Part shown: piece after piece, positions 53,535 through 63,420 of the stretch | How positions within the stretch are numbered: the first letter of the stretch is position 1 | How the letters are laid out: each line of letters opens with the position of its first letter | DNA from: Rheinheimera sp. | GTDB taxonomy: Bacteria; Pseudomonadota; Gammaproteobacteria; Enterobacterales; Alteromonadaceae | Reading direction: 5' to 3' | Assembly: GCF_030690345.1 (NCBI RefSeq) | Contig: NZ_JAUYGV010000007.1 | Coordinates: forward strand, 186,001-250,000 | DNA length: 64,000 nt | Made by a program: the position numbers and the translations under genes | Notes under the pieces: model-generated | Told to the model about the DNA's origin: nothing | Database searches by the model: none | The model's input: only the letters and a program-made list of their open reading frames with translations

Positions 53535-54302
53535 TTACTGCATTAGCGGCGAGTCGGATAGCTTAAAATCATAACCTTCAATTTCTGCCGCAACTATCAG
53601 TGTATGAATATATTGTGCCACCGCTTTGCGGCGTACTTTCTCGTTCAGGTATTCGGCTATTTTTTGCTGTACGGCGCTAAACGGCAATAGCTTGCCCGGC
53701 ACTTTGCGGGCAATAAACACGATATGAAAACCGTAACGGCTTTCGATACCCTGTGGCAGTAAACCTGGCTCAGCACTGAATATTTGCCGTTCAAACTCCG
53801 GCACTGTCTGGCCACGACTTATTTGGCCAAGGCTACCGCCGGTTTCTTTTGACGGGCAGGCCGAGTAGTGTTTAGCCAGCTCAGTCAGGCTGTCGCCTTG
53901 TTGCAGTTTCAGGATTAATTGCTCGGATAAGATCTTGGCTTCTACCCGGGCTTTGTCATCCTCCGGTGCAGCGGCCAGCAAAATATGGCTGACTTCCAGC
54001 AGCGGTGAGCTGGCGAAGCGCTGCGGGTTCAGCTTGTAGTATTGTAAGCATTCTTCTTCAGATGCAGTTGGGATAGGCAGTTCGCGGCTAATCAGTGCAT
54101 CCAGAAAGTCATCATCGCTGGCGCTGTTCAGCTCGCTTTTTACGCTCAGGCCCAGCGTTTTGGCGCGTTGACGTAATAATTCACCGATGATCAGCGATTC
54201 AGCGGCTTTAAGCGTGGCCGCGCGTTTGTTCGCCGCCGGATGGTATTGTACTTCGGCCATAATGGCCGCTTCGCTGATACTGGCATTGTTTACTTGTATC
54301 AT
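53535..54302 (-). CDS. parvulin-type peptidylprolyl isomerase of the nar operon
   Basis: A 255-residue protein. The ATG at 54302 is used because AGAGG lies just upstream and the longer frame to 54386 has no similarity to the family. The helical N-terminal region (AAIMAEVQYHPAANKRAATLKAAESLIIGELL) resembles NifM/PpiC-like chaperones, followed by a parvulin domain (LEVSHILLAA, SEQLILKLQQGDSLTELAKHYSACPSKETGGSLG, ESRYGFHIVFI). Equivalent genes end nar operons in Pseudomonas. No signal peptide, so it acts in the cytoplasm, perhaps in NarGH assembly. Confidence 0.88.
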   Translation of the reverse strand: MIQVNNASISEAAIMAEVQYHPAANKRAATLKAAESLIIGELLRQRAKTLGLSVKSELNSASDDDFLDALISRELPIPTASEEECLQYYKLNPQRFASSPLLEVSHILLAAAPEDDKARVEAKILSEQLILKLQQGDSLTELAKHYSACPSKETGGSLGQISRGQTVPEFERQIFSAEPGLLPQGIESRYGFHIVFIARKVPGKLLPFSAVQQKIAEYLNEKVRRKAVAQYIHTLIVAAEIEGYDFKLSDSPLMQ

Positions 54303-54369
54303 TTTGAACCTCTGCGTTAGTTGTAGCTTGCTGCCCGGCTGCTGAAGGGGGCGAGCCGTTGTTGCTAAA

Positions 54370-54465
54370 CAAAGCGTCTCCGGCATGGATGCCGGAGAGG
54401 AGCCTCCACGGATGGATTTACGGCGTCTTTGTGTGCAACACCGGCTTAAAGCCTCCCGGAGCCCG
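54370..54465. repeat. interspersed intergenic repeat, copy 2, between narI and the isomerase
   Basis: Begins with the palindrome CTCCGGCATGGATGCCGGAG (54378-54397) and continues with CCACGGATGGATTTACGGCG, which differs at 2 of 20 positions from the core of the element at 28497-28600. ACCGG follows in both. It sits inside the nar operon and may attenuate expression of the isomerase gene. Confidence 0.7.
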
Positions 54466-54474
54466 AAAGTTTAT

Positions 54475-55164
54475 CTAGCGCACAAAACGCTGGCGTACTA
54501 TCTGGTGCTGGCGGCGCACGTACTGCACCGGTGCACTCAGCATGTGTACTAAGCGGCTGAACGGGAACACGACAAACAGCGTCATACCAAGGAACACGTG
54601 CAGTTTAAAAATCCAGTGCACGCCGCTAATGGCTTCTGCTGCTGCCAAACTGTTAAAGGTGACGGTATTTTGCGCCCAGGCCATCAGTTTTAGCATCTCG
54701 GCGCCATCTAAATGGCCCATCGAGACAAAAATCGACAGCAGCCCCAGAATTAGCTGTGCATACAGTAAAAACAATATAGCGATATCCATAGGGTTACTGG
54801 TAGCGCGGATCCGAGGGTTAAACAGCCGGCGTTTAATCAGCACCGTTAAGCCGTAGAAGCAGATCAGGCCGAACAAGCCACCGGCACCTATAGCGATCAG
54901 TTGTTTCATCTGGGTGGTAATACCAAACAGATACCAGATCTCTTTGGGCATTAATAAGCCAAAGAAATGGCCTAAAAAGATACCCAGTACGCCGATATGA
55001 AAGGCAATGCTGCCTTTGCGCAGCTGTTTGCTTTCCAGCAGCTGGCTGGAGCTGGTTTTCCAGCTGTATTGCTCTCTGTCATAGCGGATCCAACTGCCAA
55101 TCACCATAATGGCGATGGCAATGTACGGATAAATGCCAAAGGCAAACAGGTTTAAGTGTGCCAT
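54475..55164 (-). CDS. narI: respiratory nitrate reductase, gamma subunit
   Basis: Membrane di-haem cytochrome b that takes electrons from quinol and passes them to NarH. The 229 residues contain five helices. Haem-ligand candidates are in FHIGVLGIFLGHFFG, HWIFKLHVFLGMTLFVVFPFSRLVH and the helix-2 region. YDREQYSWKTSSSQLL and SKQLRKGSIAF are conserved in NarI. It lies 38 bp after narJ. Anchors NarGH to the inner membrane. Confidence 0.97.
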   Translation of the reverse strand: MAHLNLFAFGIYPYIAIAIMVIGSWIRYDREQYSWKTSSSQLLESKQLRKGSIAFHIGVLGIFLGHFFGLLMPKEIWYLFGITTQMKQLIAIGAGGLFGLICFYGLTVLIKRRLFNPRIRATSNPMDIAILFLLYAQLILGLLSIFVSMGHLDGAEMLKLMAWAQNTVTFNSLAAAEAISGVHWIFKLHVFLGMTLFVVFPFSRLVHMLSAPVQYVRRQHQIVRQRFVR

Positions 55165-55202
55165 GTTAATGCTCCTTTAAGCGCGCTTGGCAGCGGCCTC
55201 TT

Positions 55203-55946
55203 TTAAAGTGCTGTGCTTAACGCGTCTGTCTGCTTTAGCGCAGGGTTTAACAGCTCAGTGCTAAGCGGAATAAACTGGTCGCGACGCTGACCGTCAGTCG
55301 GTTTATTGCCTGTGCCGCATGCTGAGCTGGTTTGCTCGTTGCCGATAAAGCTGACCATCTCTTCCTCCCAAACCTTGTCCAGCTCTTTTGGTGTATCGTC
55401 GCGCTTCTCGCCGGCGATCTGCTGTTTTATGTCAGCCAAGTCGACTTCAGCGGCAGATAATGCTACAAGGGTGGCAAAAATACCGGCGTAGTCAGACTCG
55501 CGCTGCTGCAGGCGACACAGCAGTACCGCCAGCACCGGCGCAATTTCTTCCAAACCAATTTGCGCGTTTTGCTCGCCCTGGGTAGATAAAAACTCCAGGT
55601 ATAGCGGCAGGTAATCCGGCAGCTCTTTTACGCCAATATCCAGCCCGGCTTCGCGATATTGCGCCAGCAGGTTCACCATCGCCTGGCCGCGGTCGCGTGA
55701 CTCGCCGTGGATATGCTCAAAAATCAGCAAGGATAACGAGCGGCCGCGTTCAAACAGGCTGTCGTATTCAGACTGCCAGTCCATCAGCTCGCCGCTGGTG
55801 CGGCTGTCGATAAAAGTGCTTAGGCTCTGCTTTAATGCCGGCTCGATAGTGGCATCGGCCACTATTGCCAGCAATTCGGCTTTGGCGTCGACTAACGGCT
55901 GCTTCGGATAATCCAGCAGCAAGGATAGTAGTTGTAGTATGGGCAT
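55203..55946 (-). CDS. narJ: nitrate reductase molybdenum cofactor assembly chaperone
   Basis: Specific chaperone that binds the NarG N-terminus and allows Mo-cofactor and cluster insertion. The conserved set is LSLLLDYPKQPL, LFERGRSLSLLIFEHIHGESRDRGQAMV and LPDYLPLYLEFLS. Its C-terminal region is acidic and low in order (CGTGNKPTDGQRRDQFIPL). It begins 5 bp after narH. Not part of the final enzyme. Confidence 0.96.
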   Translation of the reverse strand: MPILQLLSLLLDYPKQPLVDAKAELLAIVADATIEPALKQSLSTFIDSRTSGELMDWQSEYDSLFERGRSLSLLIFEHIHGESRDRGQAMVNLLAQYREAGLDIGVKELPDYLPLYLEFLSTQGEQNAQIGLEEIAPVLAVLLCRLQQRESDYAGIFATLVALSAAEVDLADIKQQIAGEKRDDTPKELDKVWEEEMVSFIGNEQTSSACGTGNKPTDGQRRDQFIPLSTELLNPALKQTDALSTAL

Positions 55947-55951
55947 GGCGC

Positions 55952-57487
55952 TTACTCCTGAATCTCTACCGGGATAACCTGACGTACACCTTTGGCTTTA
56001 GTGCCAAACAGATTTACGCCGTTATTGCCATCACCACAGCCGTTGCCGAAACTGAAACCACAACTGGATTTCAGGTCGTAAGCGTTTTCGGCATAGGCAC
56101 GATGGCTGGTGGGAATGACAAACCTGTCTTCATAGTTAGCCAACGCCATATAGCGGTACATTTCTTCTACCTGCACCGGCGTTAAGCCAACCTGCTGCAG
56201 CACTTCGGCATCTTCAACGCCATCGACCTGCTGCGAGCGTTTAAAGGCGCGCATCGCGATCATTCGCTCCAGCGCCCGCACTACCGGTGCCTCATCACCG
56301 GCGGTGAGCATATTGGCCAGATAGCGCAGCGGAATACGCAGCGATTTCAAATCCGGGATTTCGCCGTTCATACCCACATGGCCAGCCTGGACTGCACTCT
56401 GGATCGGTGACAATGGCGGCACATACCAGACCATCGGCAGCGTGCGATACTCAGGGTGCAATGGCAGGGCAACTTTCCACTCCATCGCCATCATATACAC
56501 CGGCGAGCGCTGGGCGGCTTTAATCCAGTTATCACCTATACCTTCTGCTTTGGCCGCAGCAATCACTGCCGGATCGTTCGGATCAAGGAAGATATCCAGC
56601 TGCGCCTGATACAGATCTTTCTCGTTCGGCGTATTGGCGGCAATTTCAATTTTATCGGCGTCATACAGCAGCACACCTAAGTAGCGGATGCGGCCGACAC
56701 AGGTTTCCGAGCATACCGTTGGCTGGCCGGCTTCAATGCGCGGGAAGCAGAAGGTACATTTTTCTGATTTACCGGTTTTCCAGTTGTAATAGATTTTTTT
56801 GTACGGGCAGGCCGATACACACATACGCCAGCCGCGGCATTTGTCCTGGTCAATCAGCACTATGCCATCTTCTTCGCGCTTATAAATGGCGCCGGAAGGG
56901 CAGGCCGCGACACAGGCCGGGTTTAAACAGTGCTCGCACAAACGCGGCAGATACATCATAAAGGTCTTTTCAAACTGACCGTAAATGTCCTTTTGCACCA
57001 CCTCGTTAAAGTTCTGGTCTATTTTGCGTTTGGCAAACTCGGTACCGAGAATTTCTTCCCAGTTCGGGCCCCATTCAATTTTTTCCATCCGCTGGCCGCT
57101 GATCAGCGAGCGGGGCCTTGCTACCGGCTGGTGTTTAGTGTCGCCAACGGTATGCAAATGCTGGTAGTCAAAATCGAACGGCTCGTAGTAATCGTCAATT
57201 TCCGGCAAATCCGGGTTGGCGAAAATATTGGCTAAAATACGCCGCTTACCGCCGATTTTCAGCTCCAGCTTGCCGCTTTTGTTGCGTACCCAGCCACCGT
57301 TCCACTTTTGCTGGTTTTCCCACTCTTTCGGAAAACCAATACCAGGCTTGGTTTCAACGTTGTTAAACCAGGCATACTCGACGCCTTCGCGTGAGGTCCA
57401 GACATTTTTACAAGTGATGGAGCAAGTGTGGCAGCCTATGCACTTATCTAAATTCAGCACCATGCCAATTTGGGCTCTTACTTTCAT
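55952..57487 (-). CDS. narH: respiratory nitrate reductase, beta subunit (iron-sulfur)
   Basis: Electron-transfer subunit with three [4Fe-4S] and one [3Fe-4S] cluster. Cysteine groups are CIGCHTCSITCKNVW, CEHCLNPACVAACPSG and CRGWRMCVSACPYKK; in the last, Trp replaces the second Cys and so forms the [3Fe-4S] site, as in Escherichia coli NarH. The fourth group is CTFCFPRIEAGQPTVCSETC. The length of 511 residues is normal. It lies 16 bp after narG. Confidence 0.98.
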   Translation of the reverse strand: MKVRAQIGMVLNLDKCIGCHTCSITCKNVWTSREGVEYAWFNNVETKPGIGFPKEWENQQKWNGGWVRNKSGKLELKIGGKRRILANIFANPDLPEIDDYYEPFDFDYQHLHTVGDTKHQPVARPRSLISGQRMEKIEWGPNWEEILGTEFAKRKIDQNFNEVVQKDIYGQFEKTFMMYLPRLCEHCLNPACVAACPSGAIYKREEDGIVLIDQDKCRGWRMCVSACPYKKIYYNWKTGKSEKCTFCFPRIEAGQPTVCSETCVGRIRYLGVLLYDADKIEIAANTPNEKDLYQAQLDIFLDPNDPAVIAAAKAEGIGDNWIKAAQRSPVYMMAMEWKVALPLHPEYRTLPMVWYVPPLSPIQSAVQAGHVGMNGEIPDLKSLRIPLRYLANMLTAGDEAPVVRALERMIAMRAFKRSQQVDGVEDAEVLQQVGLTPVQVEEMYRYMALANYEDRFVIPTSHRAYAENAYDLKSSCGFSFGNGCGDGNNGVNLFGTKAKGVRQVIPVEIQE

Positions 57488-57503
57488 GTTACTTACTCCA
57501 AGC

Positions 57504-60500
57504 TTATTTAGTGTCTAACCAGTCGACTTTGCCCATCTTGCGGATGATGACAAACTCGTCACGGTTACAGCCAACGGTGCCATAGTAGTTAAAACCATAA
57601 GCCTGCTGGGCATAGCCACCGATCATATGGGTTGGCTTCATTACGGCGCGGGTAACCGAGTTGTGAATACCACCACGGGTACCGGTTAACTCGCTGCCGG
57701 GCACGTTTACAATGCGCTCCTGAGCGTGGTACATCATGCTCATGCCTTCCGGAACCCTTTGCGATACCACAGCTCGGGCGGCGATGGCGCCGTTAACGTT
57801 AAAGATGTCAATCCAGTCGTTATCTTCAATACCCGCGGCAGCGGCGTCGATTTCGCTAAGCCAGACAATAGGGCCACCACGCGACAGGGTCAGCATTAAC
57901 AGGTTGTCGGAGTAAGTGCTGTGAATACCCCATTTTTGGTGCGGTGTGATCCAGTTCAGTACGATCTCTTTATTACCGTTAGGCTTTTTGTTTAGTACCG
58001 GCTGTACGGTTTTTAAGTTAATCGGCGGTTTGTAGCTACACAGCTGCTCGCCAAAGTCGCGCATCCATTCGTGATCCTGATAAAACTGCTGGCGGCCGGT
58101 AATGGTGCGCCATGGGATCAACTCGTGCACATTGGTGTAACCGGCGTTGTACGACACATGCTCATCTTCCAGGCCTGACCAGGTAGGCGAGCTGATGATC
58201 TTGCGCGGCTGGGCGACGATATCGTTAAAGCGGATTTTCTCGTCAGCTTTGGGCAGCGCTAAATGGGTGTGGTCGCGGCCGGTAATTTTACCCAAGGCTT
58301 CCCAGGCTTTAACGGCCACCTGGCCATTGGTTTCCGGTGCTAAAGATAAAATCATCTCGCAGGCGTCGATGGCGCTGTCAATCTTCGCCATGCCTTTGTT
58401 AATGCCTTCATCGGTGTGCACACGGTTGAGTTTTTTCAGGAAACTCACTTCGTCCTTGGTATCCCAGCCGATGCCTTTGCCGCCGTTGCCGATTTTCTCC
58501 AGCAGCGGGCCAATTGAGGTGAAGCGTTGATAAGTGTTGGGGTAATCACGCTCAACAATATTAATATGTGGCATCGTCAAACCCGGAATGGCCTCACATT
58601 CACCTTTCCACCAGGCTTTTACGCCATAAGGTTGTGCCAGTTCGGCCGGAGTGTCATGGTGCATTGGCGTGGTGACTACATCGGTTTCAACGCCTAAGTG
58701 GCCAACCGCGGCTTTGGAGAACGCCTTGGCAATGCCTTTAAAGATCTCCCAGTCGCTGCGCGCTTCCCATACCGGGTCAATGGCGGCGGTTAAAGGGTGA
58801 ATAAACGGATGCATATCCGAGGTATTCATATCGTCTTTTTCATACCAGGTGGCGGTTGGCAGCACAATGTCGGAATACAGACAGGTGGTCGACATACGGA
58901 AATCCAATGTCACCCATAAATCAACTTTGCCTTCGGCGCCATCATCAGTCCACTCGATATCTTCCGGCTTTTTGCCGCCAAACTCGCCTAAGTCTTTACC
59001 CAGCAGACCGTGTTTGGTACCTAAAAAGTGCTTAAGCATATATTCGTGGCCTTTACCGCTGGAACCCAGCAGGTTAGAGCGCCAGATAAACATATTGCGC
59101 GGGAAGTTTTGTGGGCTCTCTGGCTGTTCGCAGGCAAACTTAATACTGCGATCTTTCAGCTGCTGCAGCACATAGTCTTTTAACTCTACGCCGGCGGCTT
59201 TGGCTTTAGCCGCCAGGCCCAGCGGGTTAACGCCCAGTTGCGGAGCTGACGGTAACCAACCCATGCGTTCGGCGCGGGCGTTAAAGTCAATAATGCTGCC
59301 GCTCCATTTTTCTTTGTTAGCCAGTGGCGAGATAATTTCGGTCATATCCAGCTTTTCATAACGCCACTGGCTGGAGTGGTTGTAAAAGAACGAGGTACCG
59401 TTCATATGGCGTGGTGGCCGCTGCCAGTCCAGCGCAAAGGCCAGAGGTGTCCAGCCGGTTTGCGGCCGCAGTTTTTCCTGGCCGACATAATGCGCCCAGC
59501 CACCACCGCTTTGGCCGATGCAACCGCACATCATCAGCATATTAATTAAGCCACGGTAATTCATGTCCATGTGGTACCAGTGGTTCAGTGCCGCACCGAC
59601 AATGACCATAGAGCGGCCGCGGGTTTTATCAGCGTTGCGGGCAAATTCGCGTGCTACCCGAATGACATCTTCAGGAGCAACGCCGGTGATTGGCTGCTGC
59701 CAGCCCGGCGTGTAAGGCACATTATCCAGGTAAGACTTGGCGCGGCTGGCATCACCAATGCCGTTATCGACGCCATAGTGCGCCAACATTAAATCAAATA
59801 CCGTTGCGACTAAGGCCGTGCTGCCATCGGCAAGCTCAACGCGTTTGGCCGGAATTTTGCGAATTTGCACATCGTCATGCGCGGTGTGCTGAAAGTACTG
59901 ATATTCGTGCGGCGCGCCACCAAAATACGGGAAAGCCACATCGACCAGCTCGTCGCGGTTATCTTTTAGCGATAACTGTAAGTCGATTTCGCCGGCTTTA
60001 TCTTTTTGCTCCAGATTCCATTTACCGGCCTGGCCCCAGCGATAACCAATGGCACCGTTCGGGCTGGTTAAGCGGCCATCGCTGTTCAGCGCAATGGTTT
60101 TCCAGTCCGGGTTATTATCTTCACCCAGATTATCGACTAAATCGGCAGCGCGTAAAAACCGGCCTTGCGTCAGATGCTTGTCACCTTGCTCCAGCATCAC
60201 CAGCATTGGCATATCGGTGGTGCGTTTTACATAGTCAGTAAAATAGGCGCTTGGGTTATTAACGTAGAACTCCTGCAAAATAACATGGCCAAACGCCATC
60301 GCCAGTGCGGCGTCGGTGCCCTGACGCGGGGCTAACCAGGTATCACCAAATTTAGACGCTTCAGAATAGTCCGAGGTGATAACACAGGTTTTGGTGCCTT
60401 TGTAGCGTACTTCGGTTAAGAAGTGCGCATCTGGCGTGCGGGTTTGCGGCACGTTAGAGCCCCAAACAATAATGTAATTGGAGTTATACCAGTCGGCTGA

Positions 60501-61220
60501 TTCGGGTACGTCGGTTTGCTCACCCCAAACTTGCGGTGAGGCCGGCGGTAAATCGCAGTACCAGTCATAGAAGCTTAAACAGTTACCGCCAATTAAGGAT
60601 AAATAACGCGCACCGGCGGCGTACGACACCATCGACATCGCCGGAATGGGCGAGAAGCCGGTAACCCTGTCCGGGCCGTAAGCTTTTGTGGTGTAGACGT
60701 TTGAAGCTGCAATCAGCTCGTTCACTTCATCCCAGCTGGCGCGGATAAAGCCACCTAAACCGCGGCGTTCTTTGTAGCTTTTCGCTTTTACCGGGTCGCT
60801 GACAATAGATTCCCAGGCTTTTACCGGATCTTTATGTACCGCTTTGGCTTCGCGCCACAGTTTCATTAATTGTTGGCGTACCTTGGGGTATTTTAAGCGG
60901 TTGGCGCTGTAAATGTACCAGGAATAGCTGGCGCCGCGTGGGCAGCCGCGTGGTTCGTGGTTCGGTAAATCCGGCCGGGTGCGCGGGTAGTCAGTTTGCT
61001 GGGTTTCCCAGGTTACCAGGCCATCTTTAACATAAATTTTCCAGCTGCAAGAGCCGGTACAGTTTACCCCATGGGTAGAACGCACAATTTTATCGTGCTG
61101 CCAGCGCTGCCGGTAACCCTGTTCCCAGCTTCTGTCTTCGTTAGTTGTGACACCGTGGCCGTCGGCGAAGGGTTCTTTGCGGGTTTTAAAAAACCGCAGT
61201 TTGTCGAGTAGGTGACTCAT
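57504..61220 (-). CDS. narG: respiratory nitrate reductase, alpha subunit (molybdenum)
   Basis: Catalytic subunit reducing nitrate to nitrite at a Mo-bis-MGD centre in the cytoplasm. The FS0 cluster motif is STHGVNCTGSCSWKIYVKDG, with the His and Cys ligands. The Mo-coordinating Asp region (GGNCLSFYDWYCDLPPASPQ) and the cofactor-binding SNYIIVWGSN and RQGTDAALAMAFGHV are clear. The N-terminus has no Tat signal but carries the NarJ-binding stretch. The length of 1238 residues is normal. First gene of narGHJI-ppiC, with an FNR-type promoter upstream, divergent from narX. Confidence 0.98.
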   Translation of the reverse strand: MSHLLDKLRFFKTRKEPFADGHGVTTNEDRSWEQGYRQRWQHDKIVRSTHGVNCTGSCSWKIYVKDGLVTWETQQTDYPRTRPDLPNHEPRGCPRGASYSWYIYSANRLKYPKVRQQLMKLWREAKAVHKDPVKAWESIVSDPVKAKSYKERRGLGGFIRASWDEVNELIAASNVYTTKAYGPDRVTGFSPIPAMSMVSYAAGARYLSLIGGNCLSFYDWYCDLPPASPQVWGEQTDVPESADWYNSNYIIVWGSNVPQTRTPDAHFLTEVRYKGTKTCVITSDYSEASKFGDTWLAPRQGTDAALAMAFGHVILQEFYVNNPSAYFTDYVKRTTDMPMLVMLEQGDKHLTQGRFLRAADLVDNLGEDNNPDWKTIALNSDGRLTSPNGAIGYRWGQAGKWNLEQKDKAGEIDLQLSLKDNRDELVDVAFPYFGGAPHEYQYFQHTAHDDVQIRKIPAKRVELADGSTALVATVFDLMLAHYGVDNGIGDASRAKSYLDNVPYTPGWQQPITGVAPEDVIRVAREFARNADKTRGRSMVIVGAALNHWYHMDMNYRGLINMLMMCGCIGQSGGGWAHYVGQEKLRPQTGWTPLAFALDWQRPPRHMNGTSFFYNHSSQWRYEKLDMTEIISPLANKEKWSGSIIDFNARAERMGWLPSAPQLGVNPLGLAAKAKAAGVELKDYVLQQLKDRSIKFACEQPESPQNFPRNMFIWRSNLLGSSGKGHEYMLKHFLGTKHGLLGKDLGEFGGKKPEDIEWTDDGAEGKVDLWVTLDFRMSTTCLYSDIVLPTATWYEKDDMNTSDMHPFIHPLTAAIDPVWEARSDWEIFKGIAKAFSKAAVGHLGVETDVVTTPMHHDTPAELAQPYGVKAWWKGECEAIPGLTMPHINIVERDYPNTYQRFTSIGPLLEKIGNGGKGIGWDTKDEVSFLKKLNRVHTDEGINKGMAKIDSAIDACEMILSLAPETNGQVAVKAWEALGKITGRDHTHLALPKADEKIRFNDIVAQPRKIISSPTWSGLEDEHVSYNAGYTNVHELIPWRTITGRQQFYQDHEWMRDFGEQLCSYKPPINLKTVQPVLNKKPNGNKEIVLNWITPHQKWGIHSTYSDNLLMLTLSRGGPIVWLSEIDAAAAGIEDNDWIDIFNVNGAIAARAVVSQRVPEGMSMMYHAQERIVNVPGSELTGTRGGIHNSVTRAVMKPTHMIGGYAQQAYGFNYYGTVGCNRDEFVIIRKMGKVDWLDTK

Positions 61221-61276
61221 GGTTTACTCCTGGTCTTGTCCTGCATGAACAGACATTTTGCTTTTCTGGTATGCAC

Positions 61277-61317
61277 ACTATAGAAACAACAGTGGGATGA
61301 TGCTTGATTTGGAACAA
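61277..61317 (-). promoter_or_regulatory. FNR/DNR-type promoter of narGHJI
   Basis: A box at 61304-61317 (minus TTGTTCCAAATCAA, 9 of 10 conserved positions) is followed after 21 bp by TATAGT (61282-61277). Predicted start is near 61270, giving a 50-base leader to narG. Confidence 0.85.
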
Positions 61318-61355
61318 GGCAGCCAGTGCTCTAAATAGCTGATAAAAAACGAAAA

Positions 61356-61380
61356 TACCCACAAGGTGGTAGTGTGGGTA
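61356..61380. promoter_or_regulatory. TACCCAC-N11-GTGGGTA inverted repeat, possible NarL site
   Basis: Perfect inverted heptamers at 61356-61362 and 61374-61380, about 40 bp beyond the narG FNR box in the 337-bp narG-narX gap. The heptamer is one base away from the NarL consensus TACYYMT, and spacing differs from the enteric 7-2-7 form. Confidence 0.5.
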
Positions 61381-61557
61381 GCGCTGTTATGCTTGATAAT
61401 ACGCTGGCTGTTACCCCTTGTTGCGTGGTGTTGGCTGTTGCAGCTAACCGGGCAGGGAAAAAGGGGTAGCTCAATTGTGTCAATGGTTTTTAGCGACAAG
61501 CCAGCACGAGTGGCAATTAGCAGGTATGCTTTAGGCAGTAAACTAAGCGGAGCGGTT

Positions 61558-63342
61558 ATGCGACAGTTTTCCATTGTTACCCGAATTAATATTGCGCTGG
61601 CCTGTATTGTTACGCTGGCGATTGGCACCATGCTGGCGTCGTATTGGTTGTCGGATAAAACCGACAGTGACGCCCATGCAGTAAATGTCGCCGGTTCGCT
61701 GCGGATGCAAAGCTACCGTTTGGCCTGGTTAACCTTGCAACAAGATGAAGTGAAGCTGGAACAAGCGCGGGAACAATTCAGCCTTAGCTGGCAGCATCCT
61801 GTGTTTAAACGGTTTTTACATAATGACAAGATAGTGCAGCAGTTTGATGCCGCGCAACAGCACTGGCAGCTAATTGGGCCGTTGTTACAACAGAAGCCGT
61901 TAGATATGCCGCAACTGGAAAGACAGTTACAGCAGCAAATTCAGTTACTGGAAGACCTGGTGTTTTACATTCAGCAAGATGCTGAATATAAAGTCCGCAG
62001 TTTTCGTACCTTGCAGTTGGTGGCTTTGCTGGCAACGGTATTATTGTCTGCAATAGTGATCTACTGGTTAAAAGTGATGGTGCAGCAGCCACTGGAAGAT
62101 TTAACTAAAGGTGCACGGCAGGTGGCAATGGGGGATTTTACTCACCGGGTAAATGTTGCGAATAATGATGAGCTAGGGGCATTAGCGCATAGCTTTAATA
62201 AAATGAGTGACTCCATCGCATATATGTACGGTAATCTGGAAAAGCGGGTGGAAGAACAAACCGAAGCGCTGCAGCATACTAATACCACTTTGCGCTTTTT
62301 ATACAATACGGCTCAGCGTATTAGTGAGCACGCACCTGAGTATGTTGATTTTAATCAGATAGTGTCTGAGTTAAAAACGGTAGTGAAAGTAGACGATCTG
62401 GAGCTGTGCCTGTTCACTGAAGAGGGTGATAAACCCTATATGCAGGTGTTGCCGGGAGATAGCAGCGACGACCCTTGTGCGCAGGAAAATTGTGGCGATT
62501 GCCTCAGCTTGCCGCAATTGTCGGGTTGCAACAGCAATAGCTACAACTATTTGCTGCACCGTGACAAAAAGAAATATGGCGTATTGGTGGCGCGTATCTC
62601 AGAAGGACAACTTGACCGCTGGCAGCAAAAATTGCTGGCTTCGGTGGCCGATCAGCTGGCACTGGCACTGAGTTTAAAGTCAGAGGAAGAGCAGGTTAGG
62701 CGCCTTGCCCTGATGCAGGAGCGCACTGTAATTGCCCGTGAGTTACACGATTCATTGGCGCAGGCATTGTCGTACTTAAAAATTCAGGTTACCCGGTTAA
62801 ATAAAGCCACACAAAAAGACGATAAAGACACCATTGCCGATGTGTCGGCTGAATTAAAACAGGGTCTGGATACAGCTTATCGTCAGCTGCGCGAACTGCT
62901 GACCACCTTCCGGCTGAAAGTAGATGGCGCCGGCCTGCACAGTGCGCTGCAAGCCTCGGTGAAACAGCTCAGCGAACAATCCGGCATGCAGATAAAGCTG
63001 GATTATCAGTTAACCAATATTCCGCTGGCACCGCATGAAGAAATTCACCTGCTGCAAATTATTCGCGAGGCTAGCCAAAATGCAGTGCACCATAGTGGCG
63101 GTAGCGAGATTGTAATCAGTTTGCAGCAGCATAAAGGCGAGTCGATAGTGCTGGCAATAGAAGATAACGGTATTGGCATCCCGCAGTCAGCTGAAAAACT
63201 GAATCACTACGGTTTGGCGATTATGCAGGAGCGTAGTAAACACTTGGGCGGCACAATAGACATCCGGCGGCGCAGCCACGGCGGTACCGGAGTGTATTTC
63301 AATTTTTCTCCGGAATACCTGCAGCACAAACAGCGTGCCTGA
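61558..63342 (+). CDS. narX: nitrate/nitrite sensor histidine kinase NarX
   Basis: Membrane sensor that phosphorylates NarL in response to nitrate. The ATG at 61558 follows CGGAG; the longer frame from 61366 would run through promoter DNA. Residues 9-31 are the first helix. The ligand-binding P-box VNVAGSLRMQSYRLAWL is intact, followed by a second helix, HAMP, a central module with a Cys cluster (CAQENCGDCLSLPQLSGC), then RTVIARELHDSLAQALSYLK with the phospho-His and a HATPase domain (DNGIGIP). narL is not adjacent downstream. Confidence 0.96.
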   Translation: MRQFSIVTRINIALACIVTLAIGTMLASYWLSDKTDSDAHAVNVAGSLRMQSYRLAWLTLQQDEVKLEQAREQFSLSWQHPVFKRFLHNDKIVQQFDAAQQHWQLIGPLLQQKPLDMPQLERQLQQQIQLLEDLVFYIQQDAEYKVRSFRTLQLVALLATVLLSAIVIYWLKVMVQQPLEDLTKGARQVAMGDFTHRVNVANNDELGALAHSFNKMSDSIAYMYGNLEKRVEEQTEALQHTNTTLRFLYNTAQRISEHAPEYVDFNQIVSELKTVVKVDDLELCLFTEEGDKPYMQVLPGDSSDDPCAQENCGDCLSLPQLSGCNSNSYNYLLHRDKKKYGVLVARISEGQLDRWQQKLLASVADQLALALSLKSEEEQVRRLALMQERTVIARELHDSLAQALSYLKIQVTRLNKATQKDDKDTIADVSAELKQGLDTAYRQLRELLTTFRLKVDGAGLHSALQASVKQLSEQSGMQIKLDYQLTNIPLAPHEEIHLLQIIREASQNAVHHSGGSEIVISLQQHKGESIVLAIEDNGIGIPQSAEKLNHYGLAIMQERSKHLGGTIDIRRRSHGGTGVYFNFSPEYLQHKQRA

Positions 63343-63420
63343 TATTACTTAATGGGTATAGCTTCAACAACGTTGTTGCCACAAGCTAAGGCTATTAACA
63401 GCTTTGGGGAGGGAACTGTG

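Noticed and set aside
59690-60241. 183-codon open frame on the plus strand opposite narG
   Set aside because: It lies wholly antisense to a highly conserved part of narG, has no ribosome site or recognisable domain, and is explained by narG codon bias.
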